Below are positions 1 through 10,200 of a stretch of DNA of 40,177 nucleotides, piece after piece; position 1 is the first letter of the stretch; every line of letters starts with the position of its first letter. Below the pieces are notes generated by a model. It was not told the origin of the DNA and did no database searches. It worked only from the letters and a program-made list of their open reading frames with translations. Where the stretch lies: NCBI GenBank assembly GCA_023257935.1, contig JALRAZ010000195.1:1-40177 (forward strand), in the 5' to 3' direction. The DNA comes from Verrucomicrobiota bacterium. GTDB lineage: Bacteria; Verrucomicrobiota; Verrucomicrobiia; Limisphaerales; AAA164-E04. Position numbers and translations under genes: made by a program.

Positions 1-512
1 CCTTGGTTGTAGGACTCCACACGCGCCAACTCCGCACCACCTAAGCGACCCGCACAACGGATTCGGATACCGTCGGCACCAAAGTCCATGGTGGTCTGGA
101 GAGCCTTCTTCATGGCACGACGGAAGGCCACACGACGCTCGAGTTGAAGCGCGATGTTTTCGGCGACGAGCTGGGCATCCAGTTCTGGAGTTTTAACCTC
201 CTGAATGTCGACATACACTTCTTTGCCGGTGACACGGCTCAATTCTTCCTTGATCTTATCAATTTCAGTTCCCTTGCGGCCGATGACCACACCCGGACGC
301 GCAGTATGAATGGTCACACGACAGCGAGTCGCAGCGCGCTCGATCTGAATACGAGGCACTGCTGCTGTTTCGAGCTTTTTCTTGAGGATGGCTCGGATCC
401 GGTAATCTTCGGCCAGTAAGCTACCAAAGTCTTTTTTGTCGGCGTACCATTTGGATCGCCAGTCACGATTCAAGGCTATGCGCAAGCCGATTGGATTGGT
501 CTTTTGTCCCAT
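1..512 (-). CDS. rpsC: 30S ribosomal protein S3, 3' part cut by window edge
   Basis: S3 binds 16S rRNA in the head of the small subunit and lines the mRNA entry channel. The visible N-terminal ~170 residues begin [11 protein letters not shown], the classic bacterial S3 start, and contain the KH-domain loop (PGVVIGRKG, about residue 73-81) that contacts RNA. The ATG is at 510-512; the frame is open through base 1, so the C-terminal ~40-60 residues lie outside the window. It follows rplV by 9 bp in the S10-type cluster. Nothing odd is visible in the part present. Confidence 0.96.
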   Translation of the reverse strand, partial: MGQKTNPIGLRIALNRDWRSKWYADKKDFGSLLAEDYRIRAILKKKLETAAVPRIQIERAATRCRVTIHTARPGVVIGRKGTEIDKIKEELSRVTGKEVYVDIQEVKTPELDAQLVAENIALQLERRVAFRRAMKKALQTTMDFGADGIRIRCAGRLGGAELARVESYNQ

Positions 513-521
513 AATAAATGA

Positions 522-857
522 TTAGCTAAGGTCGGATACGACGATTTTGACATGGCAACTTCTTTTGAGGATAGGCCCAGCGGATCCTCGTGCCTTAGGA
601 ATGAATCGCTTCATGGTTGGCCCTTGACCGGCAACAGCCAACTTAACCACGAGTGACTCAGGCTTGGCATTGTTGTTATGTTCAGCGTTGGCAATAGCGC
701 TTTTGAGCGTCTTAGCCACGACACGTGCCGATTTACGGGGGACAGCCCCGAGCACTGCTACCGCCTGCAGGGCGTTCATGCCCTGAATTTGCCTGACGAC
801 CTCTCGCATTTTCTGTGCGGACATACGCACATTCTTAGTGATACTCTGGACTTCCAT
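522..857 (-). CDS. rplV: 50S ribosomal protein L22
   Basis: L22 (111 aa, normal length) binds 23S rRNA early in assembly, and its beta-hairpin lines the nascent peptide exit tunnel. The protein shows the family pattern: N-terminal helices (SAQKMREVVRQIQG), the LKSAIANAEHN helix, and the extended hairpin region with PKARGSAGPILKR near residues 86-100. It sits between rpsS and rpsC with short spacers (4 and 9 bp), which supports co-transcription and translational coupling. No Shine-Dalgarno sequence is obvious before the ATG, so coupling to rpsS is likely. Confidence 0.96.
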   Translation of the reverse strand: MEVQSITKNVRMSAQKMREVVRQIQGMNALQAVAVLGAVPRKSARVVAKTLKSAIANAEHNNNAKPESLVVKLAVAGQGPTMKRFIPKARGSAGPILKRSCHVKIVVSDLS

Positions 858-861
858 GTGA

Positions 862-1140
862 TTACTTGGTCACTTTGGCGGTATGCGCGCCGTGGCCCTT
901 GAATGTGCGTGTCAGTGCGAACTCTCCCAGTTTGTGGCCTACCATGTTCTCAGTAATGAAAACGGTCTCGAAACTGCGGCCATTGTGAACATTCACCGTG
1001 TGCCCCACAAACTCCGGGGTCACGGTTGAACGTCTGGACCAGGTCTTGATGGGTTTTTTCTTCCCACTTTCATTCATCTGGTCGACTTTACGCTGAAGAC
1101 TTTCGTCGACGTAAAAACCCTTTTTAATTGAACGTGCCAT
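862..1140 (-). CDS. rpsS: 30S ribosomal protein S19
   Basis: S19 (92 aa) sits in the small-subunit head with S13 and contacts the A-site finger and tRNA. Diagnostic pieces are the start [12 protein letters not shown], the central [23 protein letters not shown] and the tail [14 protein letters not shown]. Length is normal. It lies between rplB (14 bp upstream) and rplV (4 bp downstream), the standard S10-cluster order. The C-terminal tail is short and not strongly basic compared with some families; otherwise ordinary. Confidence 0.97.
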   Translation of the reverse strand: MARSIKKGFYVDESLQRKVDQMNESGKKKPIKTWSRRSTVTPEFVGHTVNVHNGRSFETVFITENMVGHKLGEFALTRTFKGHGAHTAKVTK

Positions 1141-1154
1141 AGTCGGTAGAAACC

Positions 1155-2009
1155 TTATTTAACTTTGTTTGGGCGGCCATCTCGGCGAACCAAAATAAAT
1201 TTGTTGGATGTTTTGTACTTCTGACGGGTCTTATAACCCTTGGCCAGAAGACCCCAGGGAGAAACTAGGTGCTGACGACCACCACCACTTTTGGAAAGAC
1301 CATTACCACCACCATTTGGGTGATCCACAGGGTTGCGGGAAATACCACGAGTTAGAGGGCGACGACCACGGTGACGGTTACGACCAGCGCTACCGATAAC
1401 AATGTTCTCGTGCTCGGTGTTGCCCACCTGTCCAATCGTGGCCATGCATTTGCAATGAATGCGGCGGATTTCGCCCGATGGCATCTTGATCTGAGCGTAA
1501 TCGCCATCACGTGACATCACGGTAGCAAAACTACCAGCTGATCGAGCGATTTGTCCTCCGCGTCCAGGAGTCAGTTCGATGCTGTAAACAGTTGATCCGA
1601 CTGGGACATTAGCTAGAGGCATGGCGTTACCAGGGCTAGCCGGAGCTTCGGATCCGCTCATGACCTTCGCGCCGATTTGCAACCCGACTGGTGCCACGAT
1701 GTAACGCTTTTCACCGTCGCTGTATTGAAGCAGGGCCAAGCGAGCTGAGCGCATGGGATCATACTCGATGGCAATCACTTCTGCCTCGACTCCAGCTTTG
1801 TTTCTGCGGAAGTCAACGGTTCGGATCTTTTGTTTGTGGCCACCACCAATAGCGCGGGCCGTGATGCGTCCGTAACAGTTACGTCCACCAGTCTTTTTCT
1901 TGGTCTTGACCAGCTTTTTCTCCGGCTTCTTCTTGGTCAGATTGGAAAAATCTGCAACCGCTTGAAAGCGCCGGCTCGGGGTCAGGGGTTTGTAAGTTTT
2001 AACGGCCAT
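1155..2009 (-). CDS. rplB: 50S ribosomal protein L2
   Basis: L2 (284 aa) binds domain IV of 23S rRNA near the peptidyl-transferase centre and is needed for subunit joining. The N-terminal OB-fold region ([20 protein letters not shown], about 41-60) and the C-terminal SH3-like region with the [11 protein letters not shown] loop (about 226-236) are clear. The conserved Asp-His of the VDHP motif is present, whereas the second His of the common HPHGGG version is Asn; that position varies between phyla. A Shine-Dalgarno-like GAGG lies about 7 nt before the ATG. It is followed by rpsS after 14 bp. Confidence 0.97.
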   Translation of the reverse strand: MAVKTYKPLTPSRRFQAVADFSNLTKKKPEKKLVKTKKKTGGRNCYGRITARAIGGGHKQKIRTVDFRRNKAGVEAEVIAIEYDPMRSARLALLQYSDGEKRYIVAPVGLQIGAKVMSGSEAPASPGNAMPLANVPVGSTVYSIELTPGRGGQIARSAGSFATVMSRDGDYAQIKMPSGEIRRIHCKCMATIGQVGNTEHENIVIGSAGRNRHRGRRPLTRGISRNPVDHPNGGGNGLSKSGGGRQHLVSPWGLLAKGYKTRQKYKTSNKFILVRRDGRPNKVK

Positions 2010-2039
2010 GTTGTGCCTCTATGGTATGAATGAAACGGG

Positions 2040-2318
2040 TTAAACGAGTTCGATTTTTTCTCCTTTAGCCAATTTAACAATGGCCTTCTTCCAATGGTTG
2101 GAACGCCCAGCCTGCTTGGTTCGCTGCCGGCGTTTTTTACCATGCACACTCAAAGTGTTGACTCTCACCACCTTGACCTTGAATAACTCTTCAACCGCAT
2201 CACGGATCTGAAATTTGTTGGCTCGGGTGTCTGCAACCACGGTGTACTGATCGTGTTCGCTCTGAGCAGAACCCTTTTCAGTCAACCGGACAGTTTTGAT
2301 AATATCGTAAGCTTTCAT
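2040..2318 (-). CDS. rplW: 50S ribosomal protein L23
   Basis: L23 (92 aa) lies at the exit of the peptide tunnel and is the docking site for trigger factor and SRP. The family signature is visible: IIKTVRLTEKGSAQSEHDQY near the N-terminus, ANKFQIRDAVEELFKVKVVRVNT in the middle and a basic GKKRRQRTK loop. The length is normal. It lies between rplD (16 bp upstream) and rplB (30 bp downstream). Confidence 0.96.
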   Translation of the reverse strand: MKAYDIIKTVRLTEKGSAQSEHDQYTVVADTRANKFQIRDAVEELFKVKVVRVNTLSVHGKKRRQRTKQAGRSNHWKKAIVKLAKGEKIELV

Positions 2319-2334
2319 CGTCTGACTCCTGCGA

Positions 2335-2958
2335 TTAACTCAATCTTGATTCCAGTCCGCTGAGCGCATCCTTGGTAAGGATGATGCAGTCATACTTGAG
2401 GGTGTCGTAAGTATTGAGCGTGGCACTGGTGGTGACATCCACGTAAGGGATATTCCGAGCTGATAGCTGGGCATTGGTATTCACCTCACCGGTCACAATC
2501 AAAGCGGTACCATCCACTTTGAGCTGGTCGAGCAATTGAAGCACGTCCTTGGTCTTGGGCTTATCAAACTGAACCTGGTCAATCACAACCACTTCACCTG
2601 ATTTGAATCGCTCGCTCAAGGCCTTACGAAGTGCCAATTTACGGGTTTTCTTGTTGATATCTTTGCGAAAGCTACGGGGCCGTGGACCAAAGACGACACC
2701 CCCACCTCTCCAGATTGGGGATTGTTTGGAACCCACCCGGGCGCGCCCAGTCCCTTTTTGGCGCCAAGGCTTTTTACCGGTGCCAGCCACTTCCGATCGC
2801 GTTTTAGCGCAAGCGGTGCCACTACGCTGGGAAGCACGGTAAGCCACCACTGCGTCGTGCACGGCCTGCAAACCCTTTGCATCATCCTCGAAAGCGTCGA
2901 AACCAATTTCCAACTCTTCAACGGACTGACCACTGATATTTTGAACGTTAATTTTCAT
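2335..2958 (-). CDS. rplD: 50S ribosomal protein L4
   Basis: L4 (207 aa) is a primary 23S-binding protein with a long loop reaching the exit tunnel. The loop is recognisable around residues 40-95 (RTRSEVAGTGKKPWRQKGTGRAR-type pattern, here KTRSEVAGTGKKPWRQ followed by GTGRARVGS). Length is normal. It follows rplC by 23 bp. In E. coli L4 represses its own S10 operon through a leader hairpin. Here rpsJ has only ~30 bp of upstream spacer after fusA, so I see no room for such a leader. Confidence 0.96.
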   Translation of the reverse strand: MKINVQNISGQSVEELEIGFDAFEDDAKGLQAVHDAVVAYRASQRSGTACAKTRSEVAGTGKKPWRQKGTGRARVGSKQSPIWRGGGVVFGPRPRSFRKDINKKTRKLALRKALSERFKSGEVVVIDQVQFDKPKTKDVLQLLDQLKVDGTALIVTGEVNTNAQLSARNIPYVDVTTSATLNTYDTLKYDCIILTKDALSGLESRLS

Positions 2959-2981
2959 GCGTTAGCTCCCCTGCTGAAGGT

Positions 2982-3626
2982 TCAAGCCTTCTGGGCGGAC
3001 TTTTTTTTGGCCCCGCGGACCACAACATAATCGCCATCGGCACCAGGTATGGCACCGTGGACGAGCAACAAATTATCATCTCCAAGGACCTCAACCACCT
3101 TGAGGTTCTGGACCGTCCTGCGTCGTTGACCCATATGGCCAGGCATTTTCTTGCCCTTGGCCACCCAACCTGGGGTCGATCCCCAGCTGACGGCGCCTGG
3201 ACGCCTCTTCCAGCCCTTACAACCGTGGGTGGCTCGGCCGCCTCCAAAATTCCAGCGTTTCATCACACCTTGGAACCCCTTACCTTTGGTGGTTCCAATC
3301 ACATCGACAAAATCGCCAGCGCCAAAGCAGTCTTCCACCTTAACCACATCCCCTGACTTCACATCAAGCGAGAAATCCCGGAACTCACGAATTCTTTTGA
3401 ATCCGGTGGTCTTGTGCTTCGTATAATGACCCAATTTTGGCTTGGTGAGTCGGTGATCTTTTTGGGGATCAAATGCAAGCTGGACGGCACTGTAACCATC
3501 GCTCTCAGGAGTCTTGCATTGAACAACGTGGTTGGGCCCGCATTCAACAACAGTGACATGAACTGCACTGCCGTTGCTGTCATAGACACGAGTTTGGCCC
3601 AATTTCTTTCCAAGTAATCCTACCAT
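2982..3626 (-). CDS. rplC: 50S ribosomal protein L3
   Basis: L3 (214 aa) is an assembly initiator with a long extension toward the peptidyl-transferase centre. It starts MVGLLGKKLGQTRVYD, the typical form, and has the central GGRATHG...RRPGAVS stretch and GMGHMGQ-like KKMPGHMGQRRRTVQN motif around residues 125-175. The Gln in the GHMGQ motif, methylated by PrmB in proteobacteria, is conserved. A good Shine-Dalgarno (AAGGAAAG) precedes the ATG. It follows rpsJ by 15 bp. Confidence 0.97.
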   Translation of the reverse strand: MVGLLGKKLGQTRVYDSNGSAVHVTVVECGPNHVVQCKTPESDGYSAVQLAFDPQKDHRLTKPKLGHYTKHKTTGFKRIREFRDFSLDVKSGDVVKVEDCFGAGDFVDVIGTTKGKGFQGVMKRWNFGGGRATHGCKGWKRRPGAVSWGSTPGWVAKGKKMPGHMGQRRRTVQNLKVVEVLGDDNLLLVHGAIPGADGDYVVVRGAKKKSAQKA

Positions 3627-3641
3627 GATAGTTTTCTTTCC

Positions 3642-3950
3642 TTAGATCTTGATAGTGATGTCCACACCAGCAGGCAGGTTGAGCTTCTTGAGCTCGTCCA
3701 CCGTTTTGGCGGTAGGCTCGATAATGTCCAGCAAACGCTTGTGTGTGCGCTGCTCAAAAGATTCATGAGACTTTTTGTCCACGTGAGGCGAGCGAGTCAC
3801 CGTAAAACGCTCAATGCGCGTGGGTAGCGGGATAGGCCCAGCCACACGAGCACCGGATCGCTTGACGGTTTCGACAATTTCCATTGCGGACTGATCGATC
3901 ACTCGATGATCGTACGCCTTGAGGCGAATTCTAATACGTTGTCCTGCCAT
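3642..3950 (-). CDS. rpsJ: 30S ribosomal protein S10
   Basis: S10 (102 aa) is a head protein of the small subunit and, as NusE, part of transcription antitermination complexes with NusB and the NusG KOW domain. The sequence has the characteristic [17 protein letters not shown] start and the [16 protein letters not shown] loop at about 36-51. It opens the S10-type cluster and directly follows fusA with a 30-bp spacer; tuf, which often lies between them, is not here but at the head of the block. No separate promoter is evident in the 30-bp gap. Confidence 0.97.
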   Translation of the reverse strand: MAGQRIRIRLKAYDHRVIDQSAMEIVETVKRSGARVAGPIPLPTRIERFTVTRSPHVDKKSHESFEQRTHKRLLDIIEPTAKTVDELKKLNLPAGVDITIKI

Positions 3951-3980
3951 AAGATTAAAGAACGATAGATTAAAACTGAC

Positions 3981-6161
3981 TTATTCCCGGTTCACCATCA
4001 TGGGTGCAACCGTTTCCAACATGTTATTTAAAATTTGCGTAGGAACCGGGTCAAAACGACAAGGTTCCATTGAGTAAGATGCCCTACCCTTGGAAAGGGA
4101 TCTCACTGCCGTGGCATAACCGAACATTTCGGCCAGAGGCACCTCGGAATGAATGAGCGTTGCCTGAGACTTGGCATCAATGTGCTGAATCTTGCCCCGC
4201 CTGCGATTCAAATCTCCAAGAATGTCACCCTGATACTCATCAGGGGTCGTCACTTCCACTTTCATTAAAGGCTCAAGCAAGGTCATACCTGCCTTTTGGG
4301 CAGCATCCTTGAAGGCAAAAATCCCTGCCATTTTGAAGGCGAGTTCATTGGAATCAACCTCATGAAAACTGCCATCAGTGATTTCCACAGACAAATCAAC
4401 CATGGGGTAGTTAGCCAGCACTCCGCCCGCAATAGCCTCGTTCACACCCGCAATCACAGCTGGAACAAATTCCTTGGGGATCACACCACCGACAATCTTG
4501 CTTTCAACCGATACCCCCTTACCCCGCTCATTGGGACGGATCTGGATGACCGCATGGCCGTATTGACCTCGGCCTCCAGATTGGCGGATAAATTTCCCTT
4601 CGCCAGTAGCCTGGGTGGTGATGGTTTCTCGGTAAGCGATCTGAGGGGCCCCAGCATTGGCCACCACCTTGAATTCACGAAGCAGTCGGTCACGAATGAT
4701 TTCCAAATGCAATTCGCCCATTCCCGCTATAATTAGCTGCCCGGTCTCTTCATTGGTATAGCACCTGAAGGTGGGATCCTCATCAGATAAGCGCTGCAAT
4801 CCGTCCGATAGCTTATCTCGATCGGCCTTGGTTTTTGGCTCGATAGCCATGGAAATGACCGGTTCGGGAAAAGTGGGAGGTTCGAGGCTGATTTGGAAAC
4901 CTTGCTCAGAAAGCGTGTCACCCGTGGTGACCTGGCGGACACCCACAATAGCGGCAATGTCGCCTGAGTAAACGGCCTCACACTCGGTTCGCTTGTCAGC
5001 CTGGATCATCAGCAGACGGCTAGCTCGTTCACGCTTACCGGTCCTAGTGTTGATCAAGGTATCTCCCTTACGGAGCGTCCCACGGTAAACCCGCATGAAA
5101 ACAAGCTTGCCAACAAAAGAGTCGGTCCACAGTTTGAAAGCTAAACCGCAAAAGGATCCATTGTCATCGGCCTTGATTTCAACCTCGCCGCCTTTGGCCA
5201 AATTGTTGGCTACAGCTGCTGGCACTTCAACGGGAGAGGGTAAGTAATCAATCACCGCATCAACCACCGCATGAACCCCTTTATTCTTGAAAGCCGAACC
5301 CCCCAACACAGGAACAAATTCGAGGCGACAAGTTAGGCGTCGAATGGCTGATTTGAGCACGTGAGGGTCAACTGGCTTTTCTTCAATCACCAGCTCCATC
5401 ACCTCATCATCCTTTTCAGCCACTGCATCGATCAGTTCCTGGTAGGCACATTGAGCACGCTCTTGCTGGCTGGATGGGATGTCAGTGACCTCATAGGTCA
5501 GGCCTGTTTCATCCTTTTCATCGTAGATGACCGCCTTTTGACTGATCACATCGATGACGCCAGACAAGTTTTCTTCAGCTCCCAACGGCATGACTACCGC
5601 ATGGGCATAAGCGCCAAGCTTATCCCTCATTTCTTGGAGGGCGTTGTCAAAGTCAGCACCGGTACGGTCCATCTTATTGACAAAAGCGATGCGCGGGACC
5701 TTGTATTTGGTTGCCTGCCGCCAAACCGTTTCGGACTGAGGCTGAACGCCTGCAACCCCACAAAAAACCGCCACTGCACCATCGAGCACTCTCATGGACC
5801 GCTCCACTTCTGCGGTAAAGTCCACGTGCCCTGGGGTGTCGATTATATTGATGCGATGGGGGATGTCCGAAAAGGACTTGAAGAGACCATCCTCGGCCTG
5901 TTTCCAGAAGCAGGTAATCGCTGCTGAGGTGATGGTGATGCCTCGCTCTTTTTCCTGAGACATCCAGTCAGTGACAGTATTACCATCATGCACTTCACCC
6001 ATCTTGTGGATCAACCCCGTGTAGAAGAGGATCCGCTCAGTGGTAGTCGTCTTACCTGCATCGATGTGCGCGGCGATGCCAATATTACGCGTACGCTCTA
6101 GTGAATACTCCCTGTCGGGGGCATTCAGAGCAGACGGCTTTTCTGTGACAGCTACACTCAT
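3981..6161 (-). CDS. fusA: Elongation factor G
   Basis: EF-G is the GTPase that drives translocation of tRNA and mRNA and helps recycle ribosomes. G-domain motifs are all present: P-loop [12 protein letters not shown], switch [18 protein letters not shown] and [10 protein letters not shown]. The later domains follow in order, including the domain [14 protein letters not shown] stretch. I start at ATG 6159-6161 (726 aa, [13 protein letters not shown]); the frame can be extended nine codons to a TTG at 6186-6188, but that would fall on the U-tract of the terminator-like structure just upstream. No good Shine-Dalgarno precedes either start. The length is slightly above the usual ~700 residues. 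It lies between rpsG (79-bp gap) and rpsJ. Confidence 0.96.
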   Translation of the reverse strand: MSVAVTEKPSALNAPDREYSLERTRNIGIAAHIDAGKTTTTERILFYTGLIHKMGEVHDGNTVTDWMSQEKERGITITSAAITCFWKQAEDGLFKSFSDIPHRINIIDTPGHVDFTAEVERSMRVLDGAVAVFCGVAGVQPQSETVWRQATKYKVPRIAFVNKMDRTGADFDNALQEMRDKLGAYAHAVVMPLGAEENLSGVIDVISQKAVIYDEKDETGLTYEVTDIPSSQQERAQCAYQELIDAVAEKDDEVMELVIEEKPVDPHVLKSAIRRLTCRLEFVPVLGGSAFKNKGVHAVVDAVIDYLPSPVEVPAAVANNLAKGGEVEIKADDNGSFCGLAFKLWTDSFVGKLVFMRVYRGTLRKGDTLINTRTGKRERASRLLMIQADKRTECEAVYSGDIAAIVGVRQVTTGDTLSEQGFQISLEPPTFPEPVISMAIEPKTKADRDKLSDGLQRLSDEDPTFRCYTNEETGQLIIAGMGELHLEIIRDRLLREFKVVANAGAPQIAYRETITTQATGEGKFIRQSGGRGQYGHAVIQIRPNERGKGVSVESKIVGGVIPKEFVPAVIAGVNEAIAGGVLANYPMVDLSVEITDGSFHEVDSNELAFKMAGIFAFKDAAQKAGMTLLEPLMKVEVTTPDEYQGDILGDLNRRRGKIQHIDAKSQATLIHSEVPLAEMFGYATAVRSLSKGRASYSMEPCRFDPVPTQILNNMLETVAPMMVNRE

Positions 6162-6186
6162 CAAAGATTCAAAATAGTCAAAGAAC

Positions 6187-6223
6187 AAAAAAACCCCAGT
6201 GTGTTACACAAACCACGCAGGGG
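6187..6223 (-). terminator. Intrinsic terminator/attenuator between rpsG and fusA
   Basis: On the minus strand an inverted repeat with outer CCCC/GGGG pairs and inner CACAC/GUG-type pairs (two mismatches) is followed at once by seven T residues (6193-6187). This has the form of an intrinsic terminator. Immediately before it, 6222-6236 forms a perfect 5-bp hairpin (GGCTG, five Ts, CAGCC) whose 3' arm shares two bases with the terminator 5' arm, so the two could compete. Because fusA and the S10 genes continue downstream, partial termination is the likely effect. Confidence 0.65.
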
Positions 6224-6240
6224 CTGAAAAACAGCCGGAA

Positions 6241-6714
6241 TTACCAGCGAAAATGGGCGAAGGCCTTATTGGCCTGAGCCATTTTGTGGACTTCGTCGCG
6301 ACGACGAATCGATGCCCCTTGTCCCTGATAGGCATCCATAATTTCGTTGGCCAGCGCCTCGGCCATTGGTATTCCCTTGCGGGAATTTGCAAACTTCACA
6401 ATCCAACGGATAGCAAGCGCTTGTTGGCGCTCAGCCGGAACCTCCATGGGCACCTGGTAAGTGGCACCACCAACACGACGAGGCTTGACCTCAAGACGTG
6501 GTTTGGCGTTGTCCACTGCCCTTTGAAGCAAATCAAGCGGGCTGTTGGATGGGTTTTTCTCTCCTAGGTTGTCCATGGCACTGTAGACAACTTTCTGAGC
6601 AATGCTCTTCTTACCTTCAAGCATCAGGATGCTAACAAGGCGAGCAACAAGGGTGCTGGCGTATTTTGGGTCAGCAACAATTTTCCGTTTAACGGCTCTG
6701 CGACGTCTAGACAT
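6241..6714 (-). CDS. rpsG: 30S ribosomal protein S7
   Basis: S7 (157 aa) initiates assembly of the small-subunit head and contacts E-site tRNA. Recognisable stretches are MSRRRRAVKRKIVADPKY at the start, LLQRAVDNAKPRLEVKPRRVGG at about 64-85 and the VPAERQQALAIRWIV segment. The length is normal. In E. coli S7 represses translation of the str operon by binding the rpsL-rpsG spacer; here that spacer is only 17 bp, too short for the same structure. Confidence 0.97.
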   Translation of the reverse strand: MSRRRRAVKRKIVADPKYASTLVARLVSILMLEGKKSIAQKVVYSAMDNLGEKNPSNSPLDLLQRAVDNAKPRLEVKPRRVGGATYQVPMEVPAERQQALAIRWIVKFANSRKGIPMAEALANEIMDAYQGQGASIRRRDEVHKMAQANKAFAHFRW

Positions 6715-6731
6715 AGGATCAAATTAAAATA

Positions 6732-7118
6732 CTAGCTTTTCTTCTGCTCTTTGGGCCTCTTGACGCCGTACTTGGAACGACTGACACGTCGTTTCTCAAC
6801 ACCATTGGAATCCAGCGCCCCGCGCACCACGTGGTAGCGCACACCGGGCAAATCTTTCACACGGCCCCCTCTCACCAGCACAATGCTGTGTTCCTGGAGG
6901 TTGTGTCCTTCATCAGGGATATAGGCAATGACTTCATACCCATTGGTCAGGCGAACCTTCGCCACCTTACGCATGGCGGAGTTTGGCTTCTTGGGTGTGC
7001 GTGTCATCACTTGGACGCATACACCGCGCCGGAAAGGGCAATTCTCCAGAGCAGGAGAATTGGATTTCACCTTGATTTTCTGGCGTCCCTTTCGGACTAA
7101 CTGATTAATCGTTGGCAT
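6732..7118 (-). CDS. rpsL: 30S ribosomal protein S12
   Basis: S12 (128 aa) lies at the decoding centre and affects accuracy and streptomycin response. Conserved segments are [31 protein letters not shown] (about 40-57) and [26 protein letters not shown]. The Lys residues in TPKKPNS and GRVKDLPG, whose replacement gives streptomycin resistance in other bacteria, are wild type. It heads the str-type unit and has its own candidate promoter 59-87 bp upstream in the rpoC-rpsL gap. Confidence 0.97.
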   Translation of the reverse strand: MPTINQLVRKGRQKIKVKSNSPALENCPFRRGVCVQVMTRTPKKPNSAMRKVAKVRLTNGYEVIAYIPDEGHNLQEHSIVLVRGGRVKDLPGVRYHVVRGALDSNGVEKRRVSRSKYGVKRPKEQKKS

Positions 7119-7176
7119 TTGCTATGGTCTAAAAATTCCAATGGGCTTATCCCAAATCCTGAGAAATGGAGCGCAG

Positions 7177-7205
7177 ATTATCTGCAAAGCCCTATCCTCT
7201 TGCAA
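7177..7205 (-). promoter_or_regulatory. Candidate sigma-70-type promoter for rpsL-rpsG-fusA
   Basis: In the 125-bp rpoC-rpsL gap the minus strand reads TTGCAA (7205-7200), exactly 17 bp, then GATAAT (7182-7177). This gives 4/6 and 5/6 matches to the consensus with ideal spacing. The -35 hexamer is inside a 12-bp perfect palindrome (CTCTTGCAAGAG), and an ATTATCT/AGATAAT inverted pair (7177-7183 and 7207-7213) brackets the element. A regulator could bind there, but none is shown by the sequence. Confidence 0.6.
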
Positions 7206-7243
7206 GAGATAATTTGAAATAATTCTGTTTTATGTTTGGTGGC

Positions 7244-10200
7244 TCAACCAGCTACTGGTTCGTCGATCTCTTCTGAGATTTCTTCCTCGATTTCAGGGGC
7301 CTCCACAAGTGGTTTGACCTTGATGTTTCTATGTTTTGGATAACCTGATCCCGCTGGGATGATGTGTCCCATAATCACATTTTCCTTGAATCCACGGAGG
7401 TAATCTACCTTGCCCATGGTCGCGGCATCAGTGAGCACTCGGGTGGTATCCTGGAAGGATGCAGCACTCAGGAAGCTTTCTGTTTCAAGCGAAGCCTTGG
7501 TAATTCCAAGCAGCACAGGGCTGGCGTCAGCTGGCTGACCGCCCATTTCTTCAACCCGTCTATTCTCGCGCTCGAATATGCTGCGCTCAACCTGCTCTCC
7601 CCAGAGGAAGAAGGTATCACCGGGCTCGGTGACGCGAACCTTACGCAACATTTGACGCACTATGATTTCAATGTGTTTGTCATTGATGGTCACACCCTGT
7701 AGTCGATACACCTCCTGAACTTCGTTCACTAGATGCTCCTGGAGTTCTTGCGGACCACAAACCTCGAGGATTTCGTGTGGCACCACTGGACCTTCAGTTA
7801 ATTGTTGACCTTTCTTGACATAGTCACCCTTGAAGACAATGACATGCTTGGCAATCGGTATGAGATGCTCCTCTTCGGTTCCTGAATCAGGATCCCGAAT
7901 GATGATGCAACGTTTCCCTCGAACACTTGGACCAAAGTCGACCACGCCGTCCATCTTGGCGATTTCTGCCGCATCCTTAGGTCGTCGCGCTTCGAAAAGT
8001 TCGGCCACACGTGGCAAACCACCTGTAATGTCCTTTGTCTTGCTGGTTTTACGAGGGGTCTTGGCCATCAAGGCGCCTGCTGGGATTTTACTTCCCTCTT
8101 GCACCACGATGTGTGCTCCCGAAGGAATCGGGTAATTGGCTAAGACTTCGCCGTTTCTGGATTCAAGCACCATGATCTGAGGATGCAGATCCTCTTTGTG
8201 ATCGATGACCACCATAGCTTCCTGCCCAGTGGCATCATCCACTTCCTGCTTCATGGTCACCCCTTCGATGATATCGTGGAATTTGACGACACCAGCTCGC
8301 TCGGAAAGAATCGGAACATTATAAGGATCCCACTGAACGAATGTCTGCCCCTTCTTCACTTTACCGCCATCAGGGACTAGGATGACCGAACCAATGATGA
8401 TGTTGTGCTCTTCAATTTCTCGACCCTCCTCATCAAGGAGTCGGATTGTTCCATTTTTATTGAGAACAATGTTGTTTCCGTCTTCGAGCTCAACGCAGCG
8501 CAAGTCTGTGTAAACCACCTGGGCATCAAACTTTGATTTGATTTGAGGTTGTTTGAAGATCTGCGATGCCGTGCCACCGATGTGGAAAGTACGCATGGTG
8601 AGCTGGGTTCCAGGTTCACCAATGGATTGTGCGGCGATGATACCAACGGCTTCTCCCTCCTTGACCAGTTTACCCGTGGCAAGGTTTCGTCCATAACACA
8701 TGGCACAGAGTCCCACGTTGGACTCACAGGTGAGCACAGAGCGAATCTTCACCCGTTCGATGCCAGCGGAGTCAACCTGTTTGGCCTTGACTTCATCGAT
8801 TTCATCGTTGGCTCGAACGATGACATTCTTCACATCACCCGGGTCAACGATATCCTCGCATGATACGCGGCCTACAAGACGTTCGCTGAGTTTGACGACC
8901 TCGTCTTCACCTTCATAAATGGCCGACACCCAAATGCCATTACTGGTTTCGCAATCCTGCTCGCGAACAATCACATCCTGAGCGACATCCACCAGCTTTC
9001 GAGTCATGTAACCGGAGTCCGCCGTCTTGAGGGCTGTATCGGCCAGCCCCTTACGCGCACCGTGGGTGGAAATAAAGTATTCCAGCACCGTCAGGCCTTC
9101 GCGGAAGTTCGAGAGGATGGGCTTTTCAATGATGTCCCCAGAAGGCTTGGCCATCAATCCGCGGATACCAGCTAGCTGCCTGACCTGTTGTCGGTTACCA
9201 CGCGCTCCAGAATCAACCATCAGATAAACCGGATTGAACTCATCCTTGGACTGGTTGGCCTGAAGTGTCTTGAGCATCACATTGGAAATCTGGTCAGTAC
9301 AGTGGGTCCAGATATCAATGATCTTGTTGTAACGTTCGCCTGGGGTGATGACACCTCGTCGATACTGATTTTCAACTTCAGAAATCTGATCCTGCGCCGA
9401 GTTGATTTCTTGGTTCTTCTCTACCGGGATGATCATGTCATCGATACCGATGGAGACACCAGCCTTGGTCGCTTCCCGGAATCCAAGTTCCTTGAGCCGA
9501 TCCAGTGTTCTAACTGTCTCTTGATGGCCGCAAACCTTGTAACAATTCCAAATCAAATCGCCGATCTGTCCCTTACCGATCGGTCGGTTTGGAAAACCTA
9601 GCTCAGTCGGCCAGATCTCACTGAAGACAACCCTGCCAACGGTGGTCTCAATGACCTTCTTGTCTTTATCTCCATAAACAGTGTCATTGCCATAGTCAGG
9701 ATTGAGAAGCATGACCCTTGAATGAGTGGATAACTCGCCATCGTCGAAGGCGAAGATGACCTCTTCTTTCGAACCAAAGAAGTTCAGGCGCTGACCTTTT
9801 TTCCTCTGCTCTCGAGGTTCTGCGGTCACATAGTAGCAACCCAAGGTAATATCTTGGGTCGGGGTCATGATAGGCTTCCCACTGGACGGACTGAAAATAT
9901 TGTTAGGGGCCATCATCAGAAGCCGAGCTTCCATCTGCGCTTCCACAGAAAGCGGTACGTGGACGGCCATTTGGTCCCCATCAAAGTCAGCATTGTAGGC
10001 GGTGCAAACCAGCGGATGAACACGAATGGCCTCGCCCTCGATCAACACAGGCTCAAAAGCCTGAATGGAGAGTCGGTGTAGGGTCGGAGCACGGTTGAGA
10101 AGCACTGGGTGCCCCATGGTCACCTCTTCAAGAATGTCCCACACCTCGGGAGACTGGCGTTCGATCATCTTCTTGGCAGAACGAACAGTATGGACGTAGC

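Noticed and set aside
5361-5927. 188-codon plus-strand frame over fusA
   Set aside because: It is antisense to a fully conserved EF-G region and has no family features.
6162-6188. TTG-started N-terminal extension of EF-G
   Set aside because: It would begin on the U-tract of the rpsG-fusA terminator-like structure and adds nine residues not typical of EF-G.
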